Below, in pieces: positions 23,275 to 32,199 of a stretch of DNA of 40,374 nt (its first letter is position 1; every line of letters begins with the position of its first letter). Location: NCBI GenBank assembly GCA_021827745.1, contig JAKAUI010000005.1, positions 1 through 40,374 of the forward strand, written 5' to 3'. The DNA comes from Bacillota bacterium. Lineage in GTDB: Bacteria; Bacillota; Sulfobacillia; JAJZYS01; JAJZLH01. The position numbers were made by a program, and so were the translations under genes. The notes under the pieces were generated by a model, which saw only the letters and a list, made by a program, of their open reading frames with translations, did no database searches and was not told where the DNA came from.

Positions 23275-25079
23275 TCGGGCCACGCTTCCTGACGCCAGAC
23301 CCCAAGTCAGCCGGTCAGGCTGACTTGGGTGCCGAACCGGGGCCGTCCCCAGCCCGGCCGAGCCTGCTCGGCCGGGGTTTCGCCTGGATCGGCAGGCTGG
23401 CGGTTGGGGGGCCGATCGCCACCACGGCCGCCGTTGTGCTGGTCGTGCTGCCGCTGTGCGCCATCTTGTTCCAAAGCGCCCTCCCCGGTCTGTTCGGGGT
23501 GCCGCCCAGTCTGCGGCTCTCCGGGGCTGGCTTTGGGGCGATGGCCGCCGACCCCTATGCGCTCCAGTCCGGCCTCGACTCCTTGTTGCTGGGTCTTGCC
23601 ACCGCCGTCTTGGCGACGGCGCTTGGCGCCTTGGTGGCCTGGCTGCTCACCGTCTCCGACCTGCCGGCGCGCCGACTCTATGCCGGGGCGGTCTGGGCGG
23701 TGTTCTTGGCCCCCACCTTCCTGATCGGCCAGGGCTGGAGTCTCCTGCTCGGCCCGGGCGGACTGGCCGGCACCTTTGCCGGCGGCGCCCTGCTCAGCCC
23801 GGTCGGCGTGATGATCGTGCTCAGCCTGAAACTCTTTCCCTTCGCCACCTTCACCGTTCAGAGCGGTCTCGAGGGGCTCGGCGACGAGGTGATCCAGGCC
23901 GGTCGGATCAGCGGCGCAAGAAGCGGCACCGTCTGGCGTCGGCTGCTGATTCCGCTTCTGGTGCCGGCGCTGACGGCCGGCGGGCTGATCGTGTTCGCCG
24001 AGGTGCTGAGCGACTTCGGAGTCGCCGCCACCCTGGCTCAGAGCGCCAACTTCCCGCTGACCACCTATGCCATCTACACGGCGCTCGAGAGCTTCCCGAC
24101 CAACTTCTCCGAGGCGGCGGCCATGTCCGTGATGCTGGTCGCTCTGGTCATGCTGGTGCAGATCGGACAGCGCCGTGCGGTCGGCCGCCGCGGCTTTGCC
24201 ACCCGCTGGGGTGGGCACAAGCCCTTGGCGCCGCGCCTGCTCGGTCGCTTTCGGCACCTGGCCGGCGTCGGCCTCGGCCTGCTCTTCGTCCTGGCGCTTG
24301 GCGTGCCGGCCGTGGCCACGCTGTGGTCCAGCATCAGCATCCATGTCGGGGCCGGATTCAACCTGTCCAACCTGACCACGGCCTTCTACCAGGCGGCCAT
24401 CAACGTCCCCTACGGCATGTCGGCATTTGCCCTCTCCCTGGTGCTGGCGGCGGTGGCCGCCTCTTTGACGCTGATGCTGGGTGTCTTGCAGTCGTTCTCC
24501 TGGCGGCGCAGCTCCGGTGCCCTGGGCAGGGTGGTGGACGTCATCCTGACCACGTCGATCGCCGTCCCCGGCATCGTGCTCGGCGCCGGCTACATCTTCC
24601 TTTGGAACCAGCCGTGGCTGGCGGCGATCGGCCTGGGCCTCTATGGCACCACCGTGCTCTTGGTGCTCGGCTACATCGCCACCGGACTGCCCTACGCCGT
24701 CCGCCTGGCCAGCGGCGCCATGGCGCAGCTGCCCGAGGGCCAGATCTCGGCCGCCCGGATGGGTGGTGCCAGCACCAGGACGGTGCTCGGTCGGATCGTG
24801 GTCCCGCAGCTGGCCCCGACCTGGCTTCGGATCTGGCTGCTCGTGTTCGCCGGCGCCGTCTTTGAGCTGCCGATGTCGATGCTGCTCTACCCGCCCGGCC
24901 AGCCGACGGCGGCGGTGGCCATCTTGCACCAGTTCCACAGCATGCAGATCGGCACCGGAGCCGCCCTGACCGTATTGGCCACCCTCGGGTTGGGGGCGGT
25001 CGTCCTGGTGCTGAGCGGACTCCTCGCCCGCCTGACCCGGTCCGTGCACCTCGATCAGTCGTTAGGAGGGAGATTGTGA
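23271..25079 (+). CDS. ABC importer permease, two fused membrane domains
   Basis: A 602-residue membrane protein with two copies of the binding-protein-dependent permease domain, about 12 helices in all. Each half has its EAA-type coupling loop: AGRISGARSGTVWRRLLIPL near 220-240 and ISAARMGGASTRTVLGRIVVP near 495-515. This double layout is usual for Fe3+ and 2-aminoethylphosphonate importers (FbpB, PhnV-like). GTG 23271 overlaps the binding-protein stop by 4 bases (GTGA), and the same kind of overlap links it to the ATPase. A hydrophilic leader of about 35 residues precedes the first helix. Confidence 0.87.
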   Translation: MIGPRFLTPDPKSAGQADLGAEPGPSPARPSLLGRGFAWIGRLAVGGPIATTAAVVLVVLPLCAILFQSALPGLFGVPPSLRLSGAGFGAMAADPYALQSGLDSLLLGLATAVLATALGALVAWLLTVSDLPARRLYAGAVWAVFLAPTFLIGQGWSLLLGPGGLAGTFAGGALLSPVGVMIVLSLKLFPFATFTVQSGLEGLGDEVIQAGRISGARSGTVWRRLLIPLLVPALTAGGLIVFAEVLSDFGVAATLAQSANFPLTTYAIYTALESFPTNFSEAAAMSVMLVALVMLVQIGQRRAVGRRGFATRWGGHKPLAPRLLGRFRHLAGVGLGLLFVLALGVPAVATLWSSISIHVGAGFNLSNLTTAFYQAAINVPYGMSAFALSLVLAAVAASLTLMLGVLQSFSWRRSSGALGRVVDVILTTSIAVPGIVLGAGYIFLWNQPWLAAIGLGLYGTTVLLVLGYIATGLPYAVRLASGAMAQLPEGQISAARMGGASTRTVLGRIVVPQLAPTWLRIWLLVFAGAVFELPMSMLLYPPGQPTAAVAILHQFHSMQIGTGAALTVLATLGLGAVVLVLSGLLARLTRSVHLDQSLGGRL

Positions 25080-26317
25080 GCCTCAAGGTCAGATCGCTGC
25101 ACTATCGCTACGGATCGGTCACTGCACTGGCGGACCTCAGTCTGGAGCTGCCCCAGGGTCAGATCTGGGCGGTGCTGGGCCCGTCTGGAAGCGGCAAGAC
25201 CACCCTGCTCGGCCTCTTGGCCGGGCTGCTCGCCCCCACCGCCGGCGAGATCTGGGGCGAAGGTCGGCTCTTGTCTCGTCCCGGCTGGGCGCTCCCACCG
25301 GAACGGCGGCGGATGTCGATGGTGTTTCAGGACTTCGCCCTATGGCCGCACATGACGGTGGCGCAGACGGTCGCCTTTCCGCTGACCGTGGCCAAGGTTC
25401 CAGAGAGCGAGCGCAGGCGGCGGGTCGAAGAGGTGCTGAGAAGCGTGCGGCTGGAGGCCTTCGCCAAGCGCTACCCGCACGAGCTGTCCGGCGGCCAGCG
25501 GCAGCGGGTCGCCATCGCCCGGGCTCTCGTCGGCCGCCCGTCTCTGGTCCTCTTGGACGAGCCGATGTCGAACCTAGACGCCAGGCTGCGCGAGAGCATG
25601 CGGCTTGAGCTCGCCGCCACCCTCCGCCAGGAGGGTGTGAGCGCCCTCTATGTGACCCACGACCGGATCGAGGCCCTGGCCATCGCCGACAAGATCCTCT
25701 TGATGGACGCCGGGAAAAAGGTGCAGGAGGGCACGCCGCAAGACCTCTACCAGCGGCCGCAGACGCGCTTTGCGGTCGACTTCATGGGGGCTGCCAACCT
25801 GCTGGCCGTGAAGCCGGACCCAGATCGGCGCGGGGTGTGGACGACCGGCTTTGGCGTCCGCCTGCATGGGACCGAGGAAGAACCTCGCCAGGAAGAGGGC
25901 CAGGCCCTGTGGCTGCTGCGCCCTGAGCAGGTGGCGCTTTCCGCCAAGGCGGCTGTGGTGCCAGACGGCATCGTCTGGGCAGCGACCGTGACCGATCGGG
26001 TCTACCTTGGAGCCTACTGGGAGGTCGCACTGAGAAACCCGGACGGCACCCAGCTGCGTGCCCACAGCCAGGAAGGATGGAGCATCGGCGAGGAGGTAAC
26101 GGTTGCGGCCCTGCCGACTGCGCCCTGGCTGATCCACGAGCCGATGCCCGGCCAGGAGACTGATCAGCCGGAAGACGCCTCGCTCCAGGACCCGCAGGGC
26201 CCCGGACCGACGCTTCTGCGCCGCCGGATCAGAAAGACGGTGGCGCCACGGGATGGTACAAGCCACCGAGACCAGTTGGCGAGAGCACCGGAGGACAGCG
26301 ACTCGACCAGCGCCTGA
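25076..26317 (+). CDS. ABC importer ATPase with TOBE-like C-terminal region
   Basis: A 413-residue ATPase powering the importer above. Walker [10 protein letters not shown] (about residues 36-44), Q-loop [11 protein letters not shown], signature [15 protein letters not shown], Walker [13 protein letters not shown] and switch YVTHDR are all present. From about 240 onward a TOBE-like beta domain follows (LLAVKPDP..., [11 protein letters not shown]). The last 50 residues (after [10 protein letters not shown]) are Gln/Asp/Arg-rich, not a family feature. GTG 25076 overlaps the permease stop by 4 bases. Confidence 0.9.
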   Translation: MSLKVRSLHYRYGSVTALADLSLELPQGQIWAVLGPSGSGKTTLLGLLAGLLAPTAGEIWGEGRLLSRPGWALPPERRRMSMVFQDFALWPHMTVAQTVAFPLTVAKVPESERRRRVEEVLRSVRLEAFAKRYPHELSGGQRQRVAIARALVGRPSLVLLDEPMSNLDARLRESMRLELAATLRQEGVSALYVTHDRIEALAIADKILLMDAGKKVQEGTPQDLYQRPQTRFAVDFMGAANLLAVKPDPDRRGVWTTGFGVRLHGTEEEPRQEEGQALWLLRPEQVALSAKAAVVPDGIVWAATVTDRVYLGAYWEVALRNPDGTQLRAHSQEGWSIGEEVTVAALPTAPWLIHEPMPGQETDQPEDASLQDPQGPGPTLLRRRIRKTVAPRDGTSHRDQLARAPEDSDSTSA

Positions 26318-26556
26318 AGGGCTCAGCCACGCGGCCCCGTGCCCTGGGGTGTCCTTGGCTGCGATCTTCAAGTTGCGTCCAGGTGCCCCTTTTCGCCCCT
26401 CGCCTGTGGGCAGGGATCGGGCGCGCCCTAAGGCCGAGCGCGCCGGGCCGAAGCGGCATCGGCCAGGAGCCGGGCCGACTGGACGACCCCCAGGTGATCG
26501 GGTATCCTTCGGCCATGTTCCCCGACCCGTTGGCAGACAAACCATCGTGAGGAGCT

Positions 26557-27396
26557 GTGGCGTTGCATCCATCGATCTGGTTGGCAGCGGTCGCCGGTCT
26601 GGTGCAGGGCGTGGTCGAGTGGCTGCCGGTCAGTTCGAAGACGATCATCACCTTGATCTTTGCGGCCGGCGGTGTGTCCTTCACCAACGCCTACGTGCTC
26701 GGGCTCTTGGCCAACTTCGGGTCGTTCTTCGCCGCCCTCTGGTACTTTCGGCGCGAGATCGGGCTGGCCCTACGGGGGCTCGCCCATCCCTTTGCGAACA
26801 GCGACGACGCCGTGGTGCTGCGCTATCTGTTTTTCGCCACCTTGGCCACCGGCGTGATCGGACTGCCGATCTATGTGGCGGTGCGGCACGTCTTTGGCAC
26901 CACCTCTGCCACCGTGGCCATGCTGCTGATCGGACTCCTCCTGGTCGTGACCAGCCTGATCAGCCGGCGCAGGGAGCAGCTGGCGGCGAAGCAGCCAGAG
27001 GCCAGCTCCGTGGCGGCCCCGGGCATCGTGACCACCTTGATCGTCGGGGCCTGCCAGGGCCTCGCCGCCTTGCCCGGCATCAGCCGCAGCGCCGTCACCG
27101 TCACGCCGCTCCTCTTGCGGGGGCACTCGGCCAAGGACGCCCTGCGCCTGTCCTTTCTGCTCGACGTGGTCGCCCTGCTCGGGGCCGCAGCCGTGCCGCT
27201 GGCGCTCGCCCACGGCAAGCTGGCGGCGCTCGGCCACGGCAACCTGGAGCCGACCCTGGTCATGATCGTAGTGGCGGCCGTGGTCAGCTTCTTCACGATC
27301 GACGCCATCTTGCGGGCCGCCCAGCGGCTGCGTTCTTCCGTCCTGACCCTGGCCATCGGCATCCTGACCATCCTGGCGGCGATCGTCGTTCACTGA
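26557..27396 (+). CDS. uppP: Undecaprenyl-diphosphatase-like membrane protein (UppP/BacA family)
   Basis: A 279-residue protein with 7-8 membrane helices. The family removes a phosphate from undecaprenyl diphosphate in wall-lipid recycling. The two signatures are QGVVEWLPVSSKTII at residues 17-31 and LPGISRSAVTVTP at about 172-184. Compared with E. coli, Glu21, Ser27 and the Arg in GISRS are kept, but Glu17 is Gln and His30 is Ile, so this is a variant of the family. GTG 26557 lies close to GAGGAG; TTG 26563 has better spacing and is possible. A PAP2 phosphatase is next. Confidence 0.82.
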   Translation: MALHPSIWLAAVAGLVQGVVEWLPVSSKTIITLIFAAGGVSFTNAYVLGLLANFGSFFAALWYFRREIGLALRGLAHPFANSDDAVVLRYLFFATLATGVIGLPIYVAVRHVFGTTSATVAMLLIGLLLVVTSLISRRREQLAAKQPEASSVAAPGIVTTLIVGACQGLAALPGISRSAVTVTPLLLRGHSAKDALRLSFLLDVVALLGAAAVPLALAHGKLAALGHGNLEPTLVMIVVAAVVSFFTIDAILRAAQRLRSSVLTLAIGILTILAAIVVH

Positions 27397-27486
27397 CCGA
27401 GCGGCGCAGGTCCGCCTCGGCAGTAGACGGATGGACGCTGCTTGGCCTATGATCTGTTGCTAGCACCAGGTATCGGAGGTGCCGCT

Positions 27487-28092
27487 TTGAATGAGCTCAC
27501 GATTCTCTTGGCGATCAACCACGCCGCCGCCTCTTCGCCGTGGCTCGGCCACCTGGCCGTCTTCTTCGCCAGCTACAGCCCCGAGATCTACGCCGTCTCC
27601 CTGACCGTCTTGTTCTTCGCCCTGCCCCGCCAGGCCACCCGAGCCAGGCGGGCCCTGATCTATGCCGCCGTGTCCGCCGTCGTCTCGGTCGTGGTCGCAA
27701 CGGCCATCAGCCTGATCGTGTTCAGAGAGCGCCCGGAGTTTGCCTACCCGCTCTTGGTCCATGCCCTGGTCAGGCACGCCAATGACTCGTCCTTCCCGTC
27801 CAGCCATGCCACCGGCGCCTTCGCCACAGCCGCCGCCATCTTCTTCGGCGGTGCCGCCCTGGGCTGGCCGTACCTGATCCTGGCCGTCTTGGTCGGAGTC
27901 GCCCGGCTGGCAGTCGGGGTGCACTGGCCGACAGATGTGGTGGCCGGCGCCGTGATCGGCGGAGCGGGTGGGCTTGTGGTGCTGCGTCTGCGCCACCTGA
28001 TCGAAACGCCGGTCGCCGCCTTCATCCGCCTCTTCGGCTTCGACCCTGGCACAGACCAGGCGCCGATGCGGCTCAGAGCGAGGGCCCGCTAG
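27487..28092 (+). CDS. PAP2-family membrane phosphatase
   Basis: A 201-residue integral membrane phosphatase of the acid phosphatase/PAP2 group, with about five or six helices. Motif I ends in FRERPEF, motif II is FPSSHATGAF with the His proton donor, motif III is ARLAVGVHWPTD with the nucleophilic His. Such proteins dephosphorylate undecaprenyl diphosphate (BcrC type) or phosphatidyl lipids; the first would duplicate the preceding UppP-like gene. TTG 27487 is chosen because GGAGGTG is 6 bases upstream and the frame's earlier start has no site. fabH follows after one base. Confidence 0.85.
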   Translation: MNELTILLAINHAAASSPWLGHLAVFFASYSPEIYAVSLTVLFFALPRQATRARRALIYAAVSAVVSVVVATAISLIVFRERPEFAYPLLVHALVRHANDSSFPSSHATGAFATAAAIFFGGAALGWPYLILAVLVGVARLAVGVHWPTDVVAGAVIGGAGGLVVLRLRHLIETPVAAFIRLFGFDPGTDQAPMRLRARAR

Positions 28093-28093
28093 G

Positions 28094-29086
28094 GTGGCGG
28101 CTGTGCCGGTTCGGGTGCGCGGCATCGGCGCCTATGTGCCTAAGCGCGTTCTGACCAACCACGACCTAGAGCAGATGGTCGACACCACAGACGAGTGGAT
28201 CGTGACCCGCACCGGGATCAAAGAGCGGCACATGGCCGCAGACGGAGAGGCCGCCTCAGACCTCGCCTACGCCGCCGCCTGCCAGGTCTTGGAGCGCACC
28301 GGCGTCAGGCCAGAGGAGATCGACTTCATCGTGGTGGCGACCGTCACCGGCGACATGCAGTTCCCGTCGGTGGCCTGCCTCGTCCAAAACCGGCTGGGGG
28401 CAAAAGCGGCCGCCGCCGTGGACGTCGCTGCCGGCTGCACCGGATTTTTGTATGCCTTTCATCTGGCCCGCGGCCTGATCGCGTCTGGCGTGCAGAAGCG
28501 GGCGCTGGTGGTGGGAGCGGAGTGCCTGTCTCGGATGCTGGACTGGTCCGACCGCGCGACCTGTGTGCTGCTCGGAGACGGCGCCGGGGCGGTGATCTTG
28601 GAGGCGGCGGAAGACGGCGTGGAAGGCGTGCTCTCCTCGCACCTGGGGTCAGACGGCGGGCTGTGGGACCTCTTGTATTTCCCGGGCGGCGGCTCGCGCA
28701 ACCCGACCACCCACGAGACGGTGGACCAGGGGCTGCACTTTTTTAAGATGAACGGCCAGGCCACCTTCAAGCAGGCCTGCGGCGTGATGGAGCGGGCCTG
28801 CCAGCAGGCGCTGGAGGAGGCCGGGGTGACCTTGGACCAGATTGATCTGGTGGTGCCGCACCAGGCCAATCTGCGCATCTTGAACCAGCTGGCCGAACGG
28901 ATGGGCATCCCGGAGGGCAAGATGGCGGTGACGATCGACCGCTACGGCAACACGTCTGCGGCGAGTGTGCCGATGGCGCTGAACGACTACTACCAAGAAG
29001 GCCACCTGAAGTCAGGGGACCTGGTGCTGATCGTGTCCTTCGGGGCCGGCCTGACCTGGGGCGCGGCCGTCTTCCGCTGGAGTTGA
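28094..29086 (+). CDS. fabH: 3-oxoacyl-ACP synthase III
   Basis: A 330-residue condensing enzyme that starts fatty-acid chains from acetyl- or branched acyl-CoA plus malonyl-ACP. The Cys-His-Asn triad is visible: Cys115 in VAAGCTGFLY, His256 in VPHQANLRI and Asn286 in YGNTSAAS. The N-terminus GIGAYVPKRVLTNHDLE and TDEWIVTRTGIKERH are typical. It stands apart from other fab genes. GTG 28094 is 10 bases after GAGGG; a second GTG at 28103 is also possible. It directly follows the PAP2 gene. Confidence 0.92.
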   Translation: MAAVPVRVRGIGAYVPKRVLTNHDLEQMVDTTDEWIVTRTGIKERHMAADGEAASDLAYAAACQVLERTGVRPEEIDFIVVATVTGDMQFPSVACLVQNRLGAKAAAAVDVAAGCTGFLYAFHLARGLIASGVQKRALVVGAECLSRMLDWSDRATCVLLGDGAGAVILEAAEDGVEGVLSSHLGSDGGLWDLLYFPGGGSRNPTTHETVDQGLHFFKMNGQATFKQACGVMERACQQALEEAGVTLDQIDLVVPHQANLRILNQLAERMGIPEGKMAVTIDRYGNTSAASVPMALNDYYQEGHLKSGDLVLIVSFGAGLTWGAAVFRWS

Positions 29087-29093
29087 ACCAAAG

Positions 29094-29981
29094 GTGAAGC
29101 TGGCTCGCCTAGGCGGTGCAAGAGGACCGCGGGTCGTGGCCGTGACCGAGCGCGGCGTGGCCGATCTGGGCGATCTGCTCTCGCTTCGAAAGCTCGCCCC
29201 GGATGCGATGCGCGCCCTGATCGCCGCCTGGGACGAGCTGGCACCTAGCGTCCAAGACGAAGTCGACCGCCAGGCGAGAGACCGCCTGACCACACCGCTT
29301 GTGGCGAGCGACCTGCTCTTGCCGGTGGACTGTCCCGCCCGCGTGATCGGGATCGGCCGCAACTACGCGCGCCACGCCGAGGAGAGCGGCCATGCGCCGC
29401 CTACGTTGGTGCCGGAACTCTTTTTGCGCCTTTCCTCCAGCCTGACCGCTCCCTACGGCGACATCGTGCTGCCACAGGCCAGCGAGCAGCTTGACCTCGA
29501 GGTCGAGCTGGCCGTGGTGATCGGCCAGGGCGGTCGAGCGCTTCCGAAAGAAGAGGGCCTTTTGGGCGTCTTTGGCTACAGCGTGGCCAACGACACAAGC
29601 GTGCGCGACTTCCAGCACCGAACGAGCCAGTGGACGCCCGGCAAGAACTTCGATCAGACGGCGCCGGTCGGGCCCTGGATCGTGACCAAAGACGAGATCA
29701 AAGACCCGCAGGCCCTTCGCCTGCGCTCATGGATCGGGGATGAGCCGATGCAGGATGCATCGAGCGCCGACATGATCTTCAGCGTGGCCGAACTCGTGTC
29801 TGCCGTCTCACAGTTCACAACGCTCGAGCCGGGAGACCTGATCCTGACCGGAACGCCGGCCGGGACGGGCGGATGGCGGACACCGCCGCGCTGGCTTTTG
29901 GCCGGCGAGGTGGTGACCGCGTCGGTGTCAGGGATCGGTCAGCTGTCAAACAAGGTGGTGGCGGAGAAAAAGCGGGTCTAG
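29094..29981 (+). CDS. Fumarylacetoacetate hydrolase (FAH)-family protein
   Basis: A 295-residue enzyme. The N-terminal region is followed at about 80 by the FAH catalytic domain: VIGIGRNYARHAEESG, PELFLRLSSSLTAPYGDI, the metal ligands in DLEVELAVVIG, then GYSVANDTSVRDFQHRTSQW, GKNFDQTAPVGPW and ILTGTPAGTGG. Family members hydrolyse acylpyruvates or decarboxylate 4-oxalocrotonate-type acids, mostly in aromatic breakdown; substrate is not predictable. Close placement after fabH (7 bases) suggests one transcript. Confidence 0.87.
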   Translation: MKLARLGGARGPRVVAVTERGVADLGDLLSLRKLAPDAMRALIAAWDELAPSVQDEVDRQARDRLTTPLVASDLLLPVDCPARVIGIGRNYARHAEESGHAPPTLVPELFLRLSSSLTAPYGDIVLPQASEQLDLEVELAVVIGQGGRALPKEEGLLGVFGYSVANDTSVRDFQHRTSQWTPGKNFDQTAPVGPWIVTKDEIKDPQALRLRSWIGDEPMQDASSADMIFSVAELVSAVSQFTTLEPGDLILTGTPAGTGGWRTPPRWLLAGEVVTASVSGIGQLSNKVVAEKKRV

Positions 29982-29998
29982 AAATGGCCTCCGCCGTG

Positions 29999-30004
29999 TA
30001 TAAT
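29999..30004 (+). promoter_or_regulatory. -10 element of the polyamine operon
   Basis: A consensus TATAAT preceded by GTG (TG just upstream) about 48 bases before the TTG start of the arginine decarboxylase. No good -35 hexamer is seen. Confidence 0.5.
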
Positions 30005-30051
30005 TCGGTCCGGCCTCTTGGCTGGAGCGAAAAGAAAGGAAGACACCAGCA

Positions 30052-30513
30052 TTGCTGCAAACGCCGACCCGATTCACCCTGGTCGCTGCCTCGTCCGAGG
30101 GTGCCACCACCCTGAACGCCTTTGACGGCGCCCTTTTGAACGCCGGCTGCGGCAACATGAATTTGATTCGGGTCAGCTCCATTCTGCCGCCAGGCGCCGA
30201 AGAGACAGCCGCCCTTGCCATCTCGCCCGGCAGCCTGCTCCCCACCGCCTACGGCCAGATCGCCTCGACCACTCCTGGTGAGCGAATTGCGGCGGCGGTG
30301 GGGATCGGCTTCGGCGCCCCGGGCAGCTTCGGGCTGATCATGGAGACGGCCTTTTCGGGCTCGGGCCAGGAAGCGGAGACCCGGATCCGAAAGATGTTGG
30401 AGGATGGATTTTTGCTGCGCGGTCTCACCCTGACCAGGGTGCTCGTCAAGTCGGCGGAACATGTGGTCGTCTCCTGCGGCTGCGCCTTCGCCGCAGTCTG
30501 TCTTTGGGGGTAG
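30052..30513 (+). CDS. Pyruvoyl-dependent arginine decarboxylase
   Basis: A 153-residue proenzyme converting arginine to agmatine. It self-cleaves at a Ser-Ser bond to give a beta and an alpha chain, the latter with an N-terminal pyruvoyl group. The site is in LIRVSSILPPGA (Ser42/Ser43). ALLNAGCGNMNL before it and GSLLPTAYGQIAST after it are family blocks, and the Glu proton-donor segment is GLIMETAFSG. TTG 30052 is taken because AAAGGAAG lies about 10 bases upstream. The next two genes carry on the agmatine route to putrescine and spermidine. Confidence 0.92.
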   Translation: MLQTPTRFTLVAASSEGATTLNAFDGALLNAGCGNMNLIRVSSILPPGAEETAALAISPGSLLPTAYGQIASTTPGERIAAAVGIGFGAPGSFGLIMETAFSGSGQEAETRIRKMLEDGFLLRGLTLTRVLVKSAEHVVVSCGCAFAAVCLWG

Positions 30514-30517
30514 GCAG

Positions 30518-31345
30518 ATGAAGCGGGACGAGCTGTGGGTGGATGAGGAGCAGACAGAAGACCTGCGGCTTGGCCTTCGGGTGAAGTCGGTGCTCTTGAG
30601 AGAGCGCACCGCCTATCAGGATCTTTTGGTGGTCGACACAGACGCCTTCGGCCACGTCATGTTCTTGGACGGCTGCTTCATGGTCACGGAGAAGGACGAA
30701 TTCTTCTACCACGAGATGCTGGCCCACGTGCCGCTGATGGCCCACCCCGATCCGAGACAGGTGCTGATCGTGGGCGGCGGAGACGGTGGCACCCTGCGCG
30801 AGGTGCTAAAGCACCCGGAGGTGGAGCAGGCGGTCTTGTGCGACATCGACCAGCGGGTGACAGAGGCCGCCCGCGCCTTTTTCCCGACGCTTAGCGTCTC
30901 CTTGGACGACCCAAGGGCCACGATCATGCACCAAGACGCCATCGACCTGGTGGCCAAGGCCTCGGCCAAGTGGGACGTGATCCTGGTCGACTCCACCGAC
31001 CCGGTGGGGGCGGCGGAGGGGCTTTTTTCAAAGCCCTTCCTCCGTGACCTGAAGCGGGCGCTCGCCCCGGGCGGGATCGCCGTCTGCCAGGCCGAATCGC
31101 CGCTCGTCAACGCAGACGTGATGCGCCGCACCTATCTCGGGCTGAAAGAAGCCTTCCCAAAGGCGTCTTTGTACACCGGGCCGGCCCCGACCTATCCGTC
31201 TGGTTATTGGTCCTACGCCGTCGGCCACGAGGGAGGAGACCTCTTGCCTCAGCTTCGTCCTCAGCCTCTTGGCCGCTATTACACGAAGGCCGTGCATGCG
31301 GCCGCCTTCGCCCTGCCGCCCTTCGTCCAGGAGCTCCTGCGATGA
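30518..31345 (+). CDS. speE: Spermidine synthase (polyamine aminopropyltransferase)
   Basis: A 275-residue aminopropyltransferase that moves the aminopropyl group of decarboxylated S-adenosylmethionine onto putrescine. LWVDEEQTEDLRLGLRVKSV is the N-terminal strand region, IVGGGDGGTLREVLKH the glycine loop, CDIDQRV the acidic end binding the ribose, and DSTDPVG the catalytic Asp loop. YPSGYWSYAVG follows the GP-loop. It starts 4 bases after the decarboxylase stop and its stop overlaps speB (ATGA). Confidence 0.94.
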   Translation: MKRDELWVDEEQTEDLRLGLRVKSVLLRERTAYQDLLVVDTDAFGHVMFLDGCFMVTEKDEFFYHEMLAHVPLMAHPDPRQVLIVGGGDGGTLREVLKHPEVEQAVLCDIDQRVTEAARAFFPTLSVSLDDPRATIMHQDAIDLVAKASAKWDVILVDSTDPVGAAEGLFSKPFLRDLKRALAPGGIAVCQAESPLVNADVMRRTYLGLKEAFPKASLYTGPAPTYPSGYWSYAVGHEGGDLLPQLRPQPLGRYYTKAVHAAAFALPPFVQELLR

Positions 31346-32199
31346 GCCTTTCAGCGCGCAGACCAGGCATGATGTTTGCCCAGGGCAAGGCAGAAGAGAG
31401 CCAGATCGCCGTCTACGGCATGCCCTTTGACGGCACCGCCTCCTTTCGGCCGGGCAGCCGCTTTGGGCCGCAGGCGATCCGGGAGGCGACCTACGGCCTT
31501 GAGCTCTTCTCCCCGATCCAGGGCCAGGAGGTGCCGGTGCACGCCATCTGGGACGCCCTTGACCTCGAGCTGCCAGCCGGCGGGGTGAAGCGGGCACTTT
31601 CGGGCATCGAGCACTTCGTGGACGGCATCTTGGATCAGGGGCTGATCCCCTTTGGCCTGGGCGGCGAGCATCTGGTCTCGCTCGCTCCGGTGCGGGCCTT
31701 GGCCAAGCGGCACAGCGACCTCTGGCTGATCCAGTTTGACGCCCACCCCGATCTCAGAGACACCTTCCAAGGCGAGTCACTCTCTCACGCCACCGTGATG
31801 CGGCGGATTTTGGACATCATCGGTCCGGGACGGGTGCTGCAGTTTGGGGTGCGCTCGGCCGACAAAGACGAGTGGCCGCTCACCCACCGGCTGCCGGTGA
31901 CGGTAGAGGGCATGGAGACCGCCCGCCGGCTGGTCGGCGATCGACCCTGCTATCTCAGCCTCGACATCGACGGCTTTGACCCGGCGTTTGCCCCCGGCAC
32001 CGGCACCCCGGAGCCGGGCGGCTTCTCCTGGCAGGACTGGGAGGCGCTGATCGGCCCGATGACCGGCTTCACCTGGGTGGGGATGGACCTGGTCGAGGTC
32101 GCACCCCAGCTCGACCCCTTTGGAATCACAGAGCTCTTGGCGGCCAAGGCCGTGCGGGAGCTTTTGATCATCCTTTCGGCGTCTGGACATGCTGCGTAG
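31342..32199 (+). CDS. speB: Agmatinase
   Basis: A 285-residue ureohydrolase that converts agmatine to putrescine and urea. Manganese ligands lie in GGEHLVSL (the family's GGDH/GGEH), DAHPDLRDTF and SLDIDGFDPAFAPGTGTPEP. FDGTASFRPGSRFGPQAIRE is the conserved substrate-side segment of agmatinases, not arginases. Together with the pyruvoyl decarboxylase and SpeE it completes the arginine to spermidine path. ATG 31342 overlaps the speE stop; argS starts 11 bases before its end. Confidence 0.94.
   Translation: MSLSARRPGMMFAQGKAEESQIAVYGMPFDGTASFRPGSRFGPQAIREATYGLELFSPIQGQEVPVHAIWDALDLELPAGGVKRALSGIEHFVDGILDQGLIPFGLGGEHLVSLAPVRALAKRHSDLWLIQFDAHPDLRDTFQGESLSHATVMRRILDIIGPGRVLQFGVRSADKDEWPLTHRLPVTVEGMETARRLVGDRPCYLSLDIDGFDPAFAPGTGTPEPGGFSWQDWEALIGPMTGFTWVGMDLVEVAPQLDPFGITELLAAKAVRELLIILSASGHAA

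Noticed and set aside
23307-25049. 580-residue open frame on the minus strand across the permease gene
   Set aside because: Low-complexity Gln/Gly/Arg/His-rich antisense frame of a GC-rich gene; no family pattern, while the plus strand gives a textbook permease.
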